From Azolla caroliniana (taxonomy: Eukaryota; Polypodiophyta): 64,000 bases of DNA. The notes under the pieces are model-generated. The model searched no databases and had not been told where the DNA came from. It worked only from the letters and a program-made list of their open reading frames with translations. This document shows, piece by piece, positions 21,032 through 31,572 of this stretch. Location: positions 13,144,001 through 13,208,000 of the forward strand of contig JBHGNT010000017.1 in the NCBI GenBank assembly GCA_043228905.1, given 5' to 3'. The first letter of the stretch is position 1. Each line of letters opens with the position of its first letter. The translations under genes were made by a program, and so were the position numbers.

Positions 21032-24000
21032 ATGTCTAGCCAAATGGAAGGGGAAGAAGGGTGTTTAGAATTACCCCTCAATGATCATAAGGATAGGGAT
21101 GATGTTATCAGGACACAACAAGCCATACGAAACTATTGGGCAGAAAAAAAAAGGAAACATCGTCAATTGTTGAAGGATACGAAAGCCACACTCAGTAAAG
21201 GTAAGGATAGTTTAGCTGAGAATGTAAGTAATGCGACTACCATCATAGAGAGAAAGGTTGTAGACTATTTCAATGTTCAAACCAAGCACATCAGCAATGA
21301 AGAAAAGAAGGTAGTACTTTATGGAATATGTAATGATCCATCGATAAAGGACTTAGTTGATTGTGATGGTCTTAATGCAAACATATCATCTATTTTAGTA
21401 AATAATCTTCGTAATAGTTTCGTATCCATGAGCAGGTCAGAAGATGATCTTGTCTTAAAAAGGTCTAGTCTAATGATGTTACTTAATAGTGATGTTGACG
21501 ATATAAACATCAGTGAGCTATCTAAGGTAATTGGTGTTAGTAGAAAAACAGTGTACAATACAATGAACCGTATAATTTCCTCGGGTGAAGGAACTAGTCT
21601 ACTAAAGCTAACTACAAGATGTAAGCCAATGACACCCATAACATTTGAAATCAAGGATGTAATCACAATGTTTTGGACTAATGAGAGTAGGGTTTCACCC
21701 AATAAAAAGGATTTATGCAGGAAACGTGTTGGAAGAAATCAATACGAGGAGCATCCCATTCATCTTGTCAGGTATTTACATTTATCTCAACATTTGTTTT
21801 GACTCTACTCGGAAAGTTAATTAGCTCAGTTAGCAGAAAAGCTAATTAGCTTATCAGTTACATTTACCTCAGTTAGCTACTAGGATCGCTACTACATAGG
21901 TAACTAGCTACTCTCAATAGTTACTACCATGATAGCTAATTAGCTATTCTCAATAGCTAATTTAGGTACTACCAGATAATTAGCTGTATTGCTAGCTAGT
22001 TAGCTATCATGGTAGCTAGTTAGCTATTTCGTTATTACCAGCTAATTAGCTACTAGGAAAGCTAATTAGCTACCATGATAGCTAATTAGCTACTATGATA
22101 GCTACTACATAGGTAACTGGCTACTCTCAATAGCTACTACCATGATAGCTAATTAGCTATTCTCAATAGCTAATTTAGGTACCACCAGATAATTAGTTGT
22201 ACTGGAAGCTAGTTAGCTATCATGGTAGCTAGTTTGTTATTTCGTTATTACCAGCTAATTAGCTACTAGGAAAGCTAATTAGCTACTATGATAGCTAATT
22301 AGCTTACTAGGATAGCTAATTAGCCACCGTGATAGCTAATTAGCTACTAGACCAGCTAATTTGCTACCATGATAGCTAATTAGTTAGGATAGCTAATTAG
22401 CCACCATTATAGCTAATTAGCTACCATGATAGCTAATTAGTTACTAGGACAGCTAATTAGCCACCATGATAGCTAATTAGCTACCATGATAGCTAATTAG
22501 TTAGGATAGCTAATTAGCCACCATTATAGCTAATTAGCTACTAGACCAGCTAATTAGCTACCATGATAGCTAATTAGTTACTAGGACAGCTAATTAGCCA
22601 CCATGATAGCTAATTAGCTACCATGATAGCTAATTAGCTACCATGATAGCTAATTAGCTACTAGACCAGCTAATTAGCGACCATGATAGCTAATTAGTTA
22701 CTAGGAAAGCTAATCAGCCACCATTATAGCTAATTAGCTACTAGACCAGCTAATTAGCTACCATGATAGCTAATTAGCTACTAGACCAGCTAATTAGCTA
22801 CCATGATAGCTAATTAGTTACTAGGAAAGCTAATTAGCCACCATGATAGCTAATTAGCTACTAGACAAGCTAATTAGCTACCATGATAGCTAATTAGTTA
22901 CTAGGAAAGCTAATTAGCCACCATGATAGCTAATTAGCTACTAGAGCAGCTAATTAGCTACCATGATAGCTAATTAGCTACTAGGACAACTAATTAGCTA
23001 CTAGGACAGCTAATTAGCTACCATGATAGCTAATTAGCTACTACGACAGCTAATTAGCTACCATGATAGCTAATTAGCTACTAGAATAGCTAATTAGCTA
23101 CTAGAATAGCTAATTAGCTACCATGATAGCTAATTAGCTACTACGACAGCTAATTAACTACCATGATAGCTAATTAGCTACTAGGACAACTAATTAGCTA
23201 CTAGGACAGCTAATTAGCTACCATGATAGCTAATTAGCTACTAGAATAGCTAACTAGCTACTAGAATAGCTAATTAGCTACTAGGATAGTTAGCTAGTTA
23301 CGAGAATAACTAATTCCCCTTTATTACGCAGGTCGATTTATTTATTAGGTTCAAACGAATGCATCCAACTATCAAAGTTCAACTACGAACATTCGAGTCT
23401 CTCAAGCCACACTTTGTGAGACGCTTAAAGGATCGATACACATGTTGTTGCATTTACCATGTACAGATGGGTTTTCTGAAGGACTCTGTTAATCTACTAC
23501 GTCACCATAGTGCATCCCTAACTAATACAGTTTGCACATGTGGGTGCCCAATCTGTCGATCAAGCCCGCAAGAGGAGTGTAAATCATCTGAGCACGTTAT
23601 CTCTTCCATGAGTTATTTATTAGATTCAATATTGTGTCCGAGAGAAACTGACGCTATCTTCCATATTCATAAATGTGTCATGGGTTTATGTCAAGATTGT
23701 GGCCCTACTAGATTTAGGTGGTGTCCAAATGAATTGAGTAGTGAAATATTGATCTCTGTGAAGTTATTTGAGTCAGTGAACACCAATTTCGAAGGAAAGG
23801 TGTGTAAAAGAAAGGATCTAGTTCGGAAGATGCTTAAACCAAGGGATTTGGTGTCTCTGTTTGTAGTATCTCTAGGAAAGTTCATTAAACACAACTTCAT
23901 TTATTCATGGCAGGCCCATCAGTTTAAGACTTGCATATCTGATTTCCCAAATGATGTAGTAGTCTCAGTAGTAGATTTCGCAGAGAATTATACTTTCAAG

Positions 24001-25173
24001 CAGCAGAATGAAATTCAATCTATGCATTGGTGTTAAGTTCAGGTAACCATTTTTGTGCACATAACATATTTTCGAGTTTCAGGTGATGTTAAAAAAGTAA
24101 TTCATTTCTTTATTTCCGATGATAAGAAGCATGATACCTTGTTCGTCCAACACTGTTTTAAGTTACATTGGCAGTGGTTATTAGCTCAACGTTTGGAGCT
24201 TACTCAACATTGGGTCTGGTCTGACGGAGCTGCGTCACAATTCAAGGCTCGACGTCCATTTTATTTTGTGGGGAGGTATCCTGCTATAACAGGTTTGGAG
24301 ATGAGATGGAATTTTTTTGGGTCTGGCCATGGTAAAGGTGAACATGATGGTGCAGGGGCTGTTATAAAGCGGGCACTTACCCATGAACAACTAAAGACAG
24401 ATGGTGTGCACATGAATTGTGCATCACATGTAGTTGAATTTTTAAGAACAAATATGTCAACGAGTGCCACAGGTGTTTATTCCTCGCAAGTCCGAGATAT
24501 CAAACGTGAATTTTGGGAAGTGAAGATAGATGAAGTAAATAGGGAGAAGACCTGGGAGTGCCAAGGAATTCCCGAATTGCGAACTCTGCATGTTGTTCGC
24601 GGTTATTCCAGGTTGGATGGTCATTGTATTGCGGTTAGAGAATTGACTTGTTTTTGCTTCCATTGTGTGCAGGGAAATTGGAGATATTGTCTAAACAAAG
24701 CATACATTCAGAATTGGGAGTATCACACTCTGAATGATAAGGAAGCAGTTGATGGAGAAACAGGGCAGAATGCTGACTTCACATATGAGGGACTTGGAGA
24801 TACTTTGAGTGATGTCCTGAACGTTGGGGATAACTTCGCTGTAAATGTTGAAGAAGGCAATTCAGAGGGTGCTGATTTCTATATATTAAAGTGCACGGTT
24901 AGTAAACAGTGTGCAAGGCAGAATATTGTAGATGCATGGGGAAATTTTGTATCTGCCGGGACATTCTACATCGAAGGCATTTTTTATGCAAAACTAGATG
25001 ACTACGAATATGTGTACAGGCTGTTAGAAGACAAACCAGCGGCGTATATGTACTCTCATTTGGTCAGATGCATCAACGTCCCAATGTCAGAATACAATAG
25101 CTGCTCCGGTTTATACACTGTTGGTGCTAATGTGTATGAATGTATTTACAATAGTATGCCATGGAATTTGTAG
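21032..25173 (+). pseudogene. DDD transposase, two exons, one in-frame stop
   Basis: Exon 1 is 21032-21771 and exon 2 is 23349-25173 (donor CAG/GTATTT, acceptor TTTATTAG/GTTC), together 855 codons. Residues about 158-180 form a helix-turn-helix (ISELSKVIGVSRKTVYNTMNRI). A Cys-rich stretch follows (TCGCPICRSS, CVMGLCQDCG). The catalytic candidates are Asp456 (VVSVVDFAENY), Asp539 (WVWSDGAASQFK) and Asp580 (GHGKGEHDGAGAVIKR). The last two motifs resemble a widespread eukaryotic transposase type with SDG-AQFK and HGKG-DG-G boxes; I place it in Sola with moderate confidence. A TAA at 24034-24036 (residue 476) interrupts an otherwise open frame between the first and second Asp, so this copy probably makes no full-length enzyme unless the stop is spliced out or read through. 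Confidence 0.85.
21772..23348 (+). repeat. Transposase intron filled by a palindromic minisatellite
   Basis: From about 21809 to 23318 the intron is tandem repeats of roughly 20 and 40 bases built as TAGCTAATTAGCTA plus a short spacer (CCATGA, CTAGACCA, CTAGGACA). The 14-base core is a perfect palindrome, so both DNA strands and the intron RNA can fold into hairpins. The array begins soon after the donor and stops about 30 bases before the acceptor. Unit order varies in higher-order blocks, a sign of unequal exchange. Confidence 0.95.
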
Positions 25174-25520
25174 CTACAAGTAGCACTTACCATGTTCTCT
25201 TGTAAAACAAACATGTATTTCGCGAAAACAGTTAAATAAATTCGTTTGGAATCAATTTCTTGTATACAGTCTGCTTTTTGTGCTTCTTTCTCAATAAAAT
25301 CATGTCTTTTTTGTTAAGTTTTAAGTTATAAGTTATAGCGAAATAGTCATCAGTAGCTAATTAGCTGTACAAATGCAGCTAATTAGCTGTCAATAGCTAA
25401 ATAGTCATCAATAGAATGAAATCAACAATCTGCAACATATTCCTCAAATTACACAGTAGATAAGTACAGTGGGAACAAGTAATTAAATTCTTCATTGAAT
25501 AATGTCATCTCTTTACATAT
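25174..25520. other. Region between the two convergent transposon genes
   Basis: The 3' ends of both genes face each other here. Contains CAATAAAATCATG (about 25291), a likely poly(A) signal for the transposase gene, and two isolated AGCTAATTAGCTG copies of the array core near 25353 and 25376. No gene. Confidence 0.6.
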
Positions 25521-26534
25521 TTATAAATTACCATTGGAAATGTCTACAAATCTCCTATAAACAACTAAGCTCTTGCTAGTCAGTGGAACGAGTCTACATA
25601 TATTATCCGCATATTGAACTCGGTATGGAGTCCACAACCATGCACCTAGTTGGCAGCTCACTATTTGCACCAGGTACTGTTCAGGCATTTCCTCGGGTAG
25701 AATGAGACAGCATCTCCGAATATTGAAGTAGTGTCGGAAATGTTCTGTATCCAAAATCAATGTATTGTCGACATTATATTCAGGCCAAGTAGCCCAAAAA
25801 TCAGAAAGTCTCTTGAATCTTGCAGCTTCCATTTGCTCACAATTTTCTCGTGCCCATTGACCTTTAAAACGACTTCGCCATTTTGGGAAGAATCTTGCCA
25901 AACACTTCCACACATCTGATTTTGGTTTTTCACTCCAAATAAACAAATCAAAGTATTCCACAGCCCACTCTAGAAATTGATTTGCGTCCCTCCTTGGTTG
26001 CATATATCTCACACTCATCAAGACTTTATCAAGCTCCAAGATCAAGGCTCTTCTTTCGACTTCTAGTGGTTTAGGTTTCCAATCCTGAAACTGAGCCGTT
26101 GTTACACCATTTTCTGGTAGGATACGATCAATCTCAATCAGCTCAGGTTCGGCTGACACAACTGGTGTCCTTTTCCTCTTTAAACCCCTAGTCGACTGTG
26201 TTGGGCCTAGCTTCACATTCTGGTGCTCTTGTTTTGTCGACTTAGTTATCAATCCTTGGATTACCTCAATGCATGTAGCTACTGATCTGCTCGATATCAG
26301 TCCACTGGTATCACATGCTGCATCTACCTGCAACACCAAGTCATCCGTGCTACATGCTGCATCTACCTGCAACACCAAGTCATCCGTGCTACATGCTGCA
26401 TCAACTTGTGTGACCAGATCACTTGTGTCAGTTGCTACATCTACTTTCAAGATGGGGCCCTTTAAACATGCCGCAACATCAACAGTATCCACACTGCCAT
26501 TGGCCTTACGAGCAATAGAATCAAACCCTTTAGA
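25521..26534 (-). other. FCP1/NIF-like HAD phosphatase domain with decayed catalytic motif
   Basis: The last exon contains the order expected of FCP1/NIF (NLI-interacting factor) phosphatases: hydrophobic strand RRALILELDKVLM, then RRDANQFLEWAVEYFDLFIWSEK (FL...F...IWS), then GQWARENCEQ, KRLSDFWATWPEYNVDNTLILDTEH, and a C-terminal helix YLVQIVSCQLGAWLW. The family motif DxDxT appears as ELDKV: the nucleophilic Asp is Glu and the Thr is Val. The later acidic pair (IDD) is LDT. It therefore looks like a pseudophosphatase, perhaps a binding module. No relation to host genes in this window. Confidence 0.6.
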
Positions 26535-26810
26535 CTCTGCAACATCAGAAAACACCAACATATTCACACTCACAAAGTAACTAATAGTCTCACAAAACAA
26601 TATCCTGAACATCAAAGAGTTTCAGTCATAGAGCAACACTCTTCAAATTATCTTGGAAAAACATCATAGAGTTCCATTACATAATGTGGATCAAGCAACA
26701 ACCAATCTGAGGTTTTACTTGTCCAACAGGATAGTAAAACTTCATAAAACCCTAGCAAAATCCCTAAGCTAACAATCATATCCAACTAAACAGTATTTCG
26801 CTCCACTACG

Positions 26811-27320
26811 TCTGGGCCCCTTGACCGAGTAACTGGTCTTGTTCCCGATCGTGGCCCCTTCTTCAGCCTTTTTCTGGTTGGTTCCCCATTTAGCCTTGCT
26901 TCTAGGACCCAATGCGCAAGTGTGTCCTCCTCCGACAACCTTCCCATTGCCTCAGCAGCTAATTGCACATCAGCCGTTTCTTGAACTAGCTTTTCAAGTA
27001 CAGAGGGATCTGTTTGGACATTTTCAGTAGTTGGGCTCGGTGGGGTGGAATCAAGGTCTTGAGACTCGAAGAAATGTTGCATCAAGTGTTCATAAACACT
27101 GTTGTTGTGAACCTCAGTTTTACATGTTGTTTCCACTATTTCATGGCATTTCACATCGTTGCCTAATTCAGTACACTGTTCCAAAAGAATAGGGTGCAGC
27201 TGATCTGAAGGAGATGTGATAGCAGGACTCTTACTTTCAGCCACATTGGCAGTAGTATCCTCATCTGTTGCAGCATCATCAGCACCAGACACATCATGTG
27301 CCGTCCTTAATCCACAAGAT
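26811..27320 (-). other. Accessory-gene exon 5: acidic and Ser/Thr-rich linker with basic tail
   Basis: Low-complexity acidic start (SGADDAATDEDTTANVAESKS), a middle with HLMQHFFESQDLDSTPPSP, then LSEEDTLAHWVLEARLNGE and a basic tail KRLKKGPRSGTRPVTRSRG that looks like a nuclear localisation signal. The reading frame enters through the acceptor TTATTGTAG/AATC at 27321 in phase with exon 4. I do not recognise a family for it. Confidence 0.55.
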
Positions 27321-27321
27321 T

Positions 27322-29159
27322 CTACAATAACATGACAGTTATTTAGGATAGCTAATTAGCTACTTTACTAAACTATGGTAGAAGCTAGGATAGCTAATTA
27401 GCTAGTACGATAGCTAATTAGCTAGTATGATAGCTAATTAGGTACTTTACTCAACTATGGTAGTAGTTAGGATAGCTAATTAGCTACTTTACTCAACTAT
27501 GGTAGTAGCTAGGATAGCTAATTAGCTACTTTACTCAACTATGGTAGTAGCTAGGATAGCTAATTAGCTACTTTACTAACTATGGTAGTAGCTAGGATAG
27601 CTAATTAGCTACTTTACTAACTATGGTAGTAGCTAGGATAGCTAATTAGCTACTTTACTAACTATGGTAGTAGCTAGGATAGCTAATTAGCTACAATGAA
27701 AGCTAATTAGCTACTTTCTCAACTATGTAGTAGCTAGGATAGCTTATTAGCTACTAGGACAGCTAATTAGCTGCCAGTAGCTAATTAGCTACTAGGATAG
27801 CTAATTAGCTACTTTACACAACTATGGCAGTAGCTACTAGGATAGCTAATTCGCTAGGATAGCTAATTCGCTAGTAGGATAGCTAATTAGTTGCCAGCAG
27901 CTAATTAGCTAGTAGGATAGCTAATTAGCTACTAGGATAGCTAATTAGTTGCCAGTAGCTAATTAGCTAGTAGGATAGCTAATTAGGTACTTTACTCAAC
28001 TATGGTAGTAGCTAATTAGCTAGTAGGATAGCTAATTAGCTACTAGGATAGCTAATTAGCTGCTAGTAGCTAATTAGCTACTAGGATAGCTTATTAGCTA
28101 CTTTACACAACTATGGCAGTAGCTAATTAGTTACTAGGATAGCTAATTAGTTGCCAGTGGCTAATTAGCTAGTAGGATACCTAATTAGCTTTTTTACACA
28201 ACTATAGTACTAGCTAATTAGCTAGTACCATAGCTAATTACCTACTAGGATAGCTAATTAGCTAGTAGGATAGCTTATTAGCTACTTTACACAACTATAG
28301 TAGTAGCTAGGATAGCTAATTAGCTACTATGGTAGCTAATTAGCTACTTTACTCAACTATGGTAGTAGCTAGGATAGCTAATTAGCTACTTTACTCAACT
28401 ATGGGAGTAGCTAGGATAGCTAATTAGCTACTTTACTAACTATGGTAGTAGCTAGGATAGCTAATTAGCTACTTTACTAACTATGGTGGTAGCTAGGATA
28501 GCTAATTAGCTACAATGAAAGCTAATTAGCTACTTTCTCAACTATGTAGTAGCTAGGATAGCTTATTAGCTACTAGGACAGCTAATTAGCTGCCAGTAGC
28601 TAATTACCTTCTAGGATAGCTAATTAGCTGCCAGTAGCTAATTAGCTACTAGGATAGCTTATTAGCTACTTTACACAACTATGTCAGTAGCTAATTAGCT
28701 ACTATGATAGCTAATTAGCTAGTAGGATAGCTAATTAGTTGCCAGTAGCTAATTAGCTACTAGGATAGCTAATTCGCTAGTAGGATAGCTAATTAGTTGC
28801 CAGTAGCTAATTAGCTAGTAGGATAGCTAATTAGCTTTTTTACACAACTATGGTACTAGCTAATTAGCTAGTACCATAGCTAATTAGCTACTAGGATAGC
28901 TTATTAGCTACTTTACACAACTATGGCAGTAGCTAATTGGTTACTAGGATAGCTAATTAGTTGCCAGTGGCTAATTAGCTAGTAGGATAGCTATTTAGCT
29001 TTTTTACACAACTATGGTACTAGCTAATTAGCTAGTACCATAGCTAATTAGCTACTAGGATAGCTAATTAGCTAGTAGCTCATTAGCTGCCAGTAGCTAA
29101 TTAGCTAGTAGGATAGCTAATTAGAAAAGACTAAGCTTATTAGCTACAGTATGGTATAC
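27322..29159 (-). repeat. Accessory-gene intron 4 filled by a second palindromic minisatellite
   Basis: From about 27340 to 29130 there are tandem units of TAGCTAATTAGCTA with different spacers from the first array: TAGGATAGC, and a longer ACTTTACTCAACTATGGTAGTAGC. Units vary from about 20 to 46 bases and form larger duplicated blocks; the stretch from about 27475 to 27800 recurs near 28340-28640. The donor GGTATACC and acceptor TTGTAG flank the array closely, as in the transposase gene. Confidence 0.95.
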
Positions 29160-30481
29160 CTGTTAGTTTTCTCCACTCATTTGGTAGAGTTGTACTGCAA
29201 TCTCCCAAACAGAATGCAGCAATTCAACAGGCATGTTGAAAACAAAGCAGATGGTATGTGTGGTTGCATGGTTGTAGGTGAACCAACAAAGACGCAGTTT
29301 TGTCCTCCACACCTAACCCGCAAGCGATGCAACGTGCTTGAACTGTCAATAAATCATTTTCTGGTTCTACTTCATTTGGTAAGGGAGCAAGAATGTTCAG
29401 GTCCAAATCTTGTCTGGTCCTTACCATTCCCTCCACAAAATGTAGCTTCTTCTTAAGGCAGCTAACTACCTGTTCTTAATGAATGTATTGTTCCTTCAAC
29501 GCAACAGAGAAATTTACCGATTAATTATTCTTGTTGTTGAAAGATACACCAACTTTGCTCAGGAATCGTTAACTTACTTGAAGCTTATCCAAATTGTAAT
29601 CTGCAACAGTATTTACACCTAGAAGGTCCAGGTTCATTGAAAGAACCTGGATCTCTATTTGCAGTTCTATTTTACGCTGGGGATCCAGTGGCCCCTCTAA
29701 TTCAAGCTCCTGTTGCGCAACCTATTCCAGATAATGCTTGATTAGCACATTTTACCCGTTATTTATAACACAATCACATACCAGCAAAACAATAGTTACC
29801 TGAATCTTATTTCTAATTGTTGTAACAGCAGAAGTAACTTTGCTCTCCATTGCAGAAGCCATTGTGGCTTTCTCTAAATCAGTCTTAAAAAATGCCAATG
29901 TCTCACAGGCTTCATGGACATTTTTTAGCATATAGCTAACCAATGTCTCACCTGTATCATCGACATTGGCTTTCCTTGGGTGTCGGTGTGGTGTATGCCC
30001 CCGGTCTTGCTGGGAGTCGGCAGTTGCATCAACAGCTGCCATGCTCCAAAATCTGTCTATTTTTTGTGCCAAGGTCCCCATCTTTCGGCATCTTTTTACC
30101 GATGCCTCACCATAGACTGCCCAAGCTACCCTATACATTTTAGGGTCTCTAGATTCCTTCGCTGTTTTGCAGTACTCATATGCAAATGCTCTAGCAAATG
30201 AAACTGACAACTCATTGTTGACTGGGATCTCCTGATGAACTTTCTGGTGCAGTCTCATGCAGTCATCGTACAAGTCGGCTCGTACATGCTTCAGCTTGAC
30301 CTTGCCTTTGACTCTAGGCACTGTATATACTGTCATCCAGTCTATATCACTGATCAATTTATCACTTAGGACAGCAGGGTCAACACCCTCGAGTGACAGA
30401 CCATAGGTGTTGTGGAAGTCCTCCTTTGTCTCGCAAAATTTTGCGAAGTTTAGCACTCTCGTATACGGAGGAACGAGCCAT

Positions 30482-31060
30482 CTAAAATATCATTTCAGAA
30501 ATCAGAAATAGTGCAAAATCAGAATATGTGAGAATCAAAAACCCCAATCAACAACAACAAAAATGGTGCAAAATCTTTAACTTAGCAAATCAGAAACCCT
30601 AATCATAATTTGTATTCAGAAAATTGAAATCAGAAACCCTAATCAAAATCTGTAATCAGAAGTTTGAAATTAGAAACCCTAATCAAAATCTGTAATCAGA
30701 AGTTTGTAACCAGAGACCTTATTCAGAAATTCTAATCAGAAATTTATAATCAAAAACCCTAATCAGAAATTTCAATCAGAAACCCTAATCAAAAATTTCA
30801 ATCACAAACCCTAATCAGAAATCCTAAGCAGAAATTTATAAACAAAAACCCTATTCAGAAATTCTAATCAGAAATTTATAATCAAAAACCCTAATCAGAA
30901 ATTTCAATCACAAACCCTAATCAGAAATTTCAATCACAAACCCTAATCAGAAATTCTAATAAGAAATTTATAAACAAAAACCCTAATCAGAAATTTCAAT
31001 CAGAAACCCCAATCATCACTAAAGACAGGATTAAACACAAAAAAAGTAATATAAACACAC
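30482..31060 (-). repeat. Accessory-gene intron 1 with AAACCCTAATC repeat
   Basis: 30540-31015 is a degenerate tandem array with units such as AATCAGAAATTTCAATCAGAAACCCT, 20-40 bases apart. AAACCCTAAT resembles the plant telomere repeat (TTTAGGG) but the units are not telomeric arrays, because the AATCAGAAATT spacer always intervenes. It sits wholly inside the first intron (donor CAG/GTGTGT, acceptor TTTTAG/A). Confidence 0.85.
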
Positions 31061-31089
31061 CTGTTGCTACTCCCCGATTTGCGAGACAT

Positions 31090-31544
31090 CCTTGTATGGG
31101 ACTCCAAGGACTTCGCCCTATTCGATTTTGGGGAAATATGAATCGGCACCAAAGTTCAGACAGTAGTCAAAAAGAAAAAACAAATGTTTGGGGTTTCTGT
31201 AACTGAAACATACCTGGACGATGATCGAGCGGGTTCTGTGTTGTAGCTCTCAATCTGCAATGTCGATTTTTTGCTGTTGCGGGAGCTACGTCTGCGTTCG
31301 TGCTCTGAGTACTCCATCTGCGTTCAAAATCAGACTTAGGCTAAACAGGAAATTGATGACATTGAAGTCGACCTTAGATGATGGTGATATTCCCCAAGTT
31401 CCACTACGTCTGAAACAGAAGTTCAAATATTTGAGTTTTTTCATAAATTAGTTTTTCAAATATTTGATTTTCCCACAAAAAAGACTAGCTAAACAAATAG
31501 CTAATTAGCTATGGCCATTTTAGTAGCTAATTAGCTATAATAGT
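31090..31544. other. Right subterminal region and promoter of the accessory gene
   Basis: Upstream of the accessory ATG. No gene. Subterminal copies of TAGCTAATTAGCTA occur at about 31498-31511 and 31524-31537, mirroring the left end. The 31221-31451 open frame shows no recognisable protein features. Confidence 0.55.
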
Positions 31545-31572
31545 GTTTCCACTCGCATGCTTTTACCCTACT
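31545..31572 (-). repeat. Right terminal inverted repeat and TSD
   Basis: Reads GTTTCCACTCGCATGC then TTTTACCC, the inverse of the left repeat with one mismatch (A for G at the fifth base of the repeat), followed by TACT at 31569-31572 and then TGCTCATGTTGTCG-type B2 sequence in register with B1. Confidence 0.95.

Larger units (their letters stand above)
25521..31089 (-). pseudogene. Transposon accessory gene, six exons: RING-like finger and FCP1-like domain
   Basis: Minus-strand model: exons 31089-31061, 30481-29800, 29721-29578, 29469-29160, 27321-26810 and 26534-25521. All joins have GT/AG borders and keep frame, giving 897 codons including the stop. The ATG at 31087-31089 gives MSRKSGSSNR, joined to WLVPPYTRVLNFAKFCETKE. 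Exon 4 has a RING-like finger (CIACGL then PCNHTYHLLC and later CLGDC). Exon 5 has a basic nuclear-signal-like stretch (KRLKKGPRSGTR). Exon 6 has short tandem peptide repeats (VDAACSTDDLVLQ) and an FCP1/NIF-like domain. A TGA in exon 4 (about 29224-29226) lies inside the finger. The exon 5-exon 6 junction is the least certain; the last exon could be separate. Function unknown; it may act with the transposase or modify host transcription. Confidence 0.65.
19528..31568. mobile_element. 12,041-bp DNA transposon, Sola-like, with two convergent multi-exon genes
   Basis: Terminal inverted repeats of 24 bases (19528-19551 and 31545-31568, one mismatch) and a 4-base duplication TACT (19524-19527, 31569-31572). 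The uninterrupted target AGATACTGCTCATG is present in B1 at about 13480, so the ends are exact. Inside are a plus-strand DDD-type transposase gene (21032-25173), a minus-strand accessory gene (25521-31089) and four tandem-repeat arrays. Four-base duplications, a DDD catalytic set and presence in plants are reported features of the Sola superfamily. That assignment is an inference from motifs; the element's boundaries are direct observation. Confidence 0.9.

Noticed and set aside
21800-29140. CRISPR-like array
   Set aside because: Repeats are palindromic but spacers are short, few in kind and repeated, the setting is eukaryotic introns, and no cas genes exist. It is a minisatellite.
29151-29456. 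101-residue plus-strand protein opposite accessory exon 4
   Set aside because: Antisense shadow of the RING-like exon, whose splice phases and Cys/His pattern support the minus strand.
30540-31015. Interstitial telomere tract
   Set aside because: AAACCCTAA recurs but is always separated by AATCAGAAATT-type spacers; no run of consecutive TTTAGGG units.
31221-31451. 76-residue plus-strand protein near the right end of the DNA transposon
   Set aside because: No recognisable features and antisense to the accessory-gene promoter; not supported.
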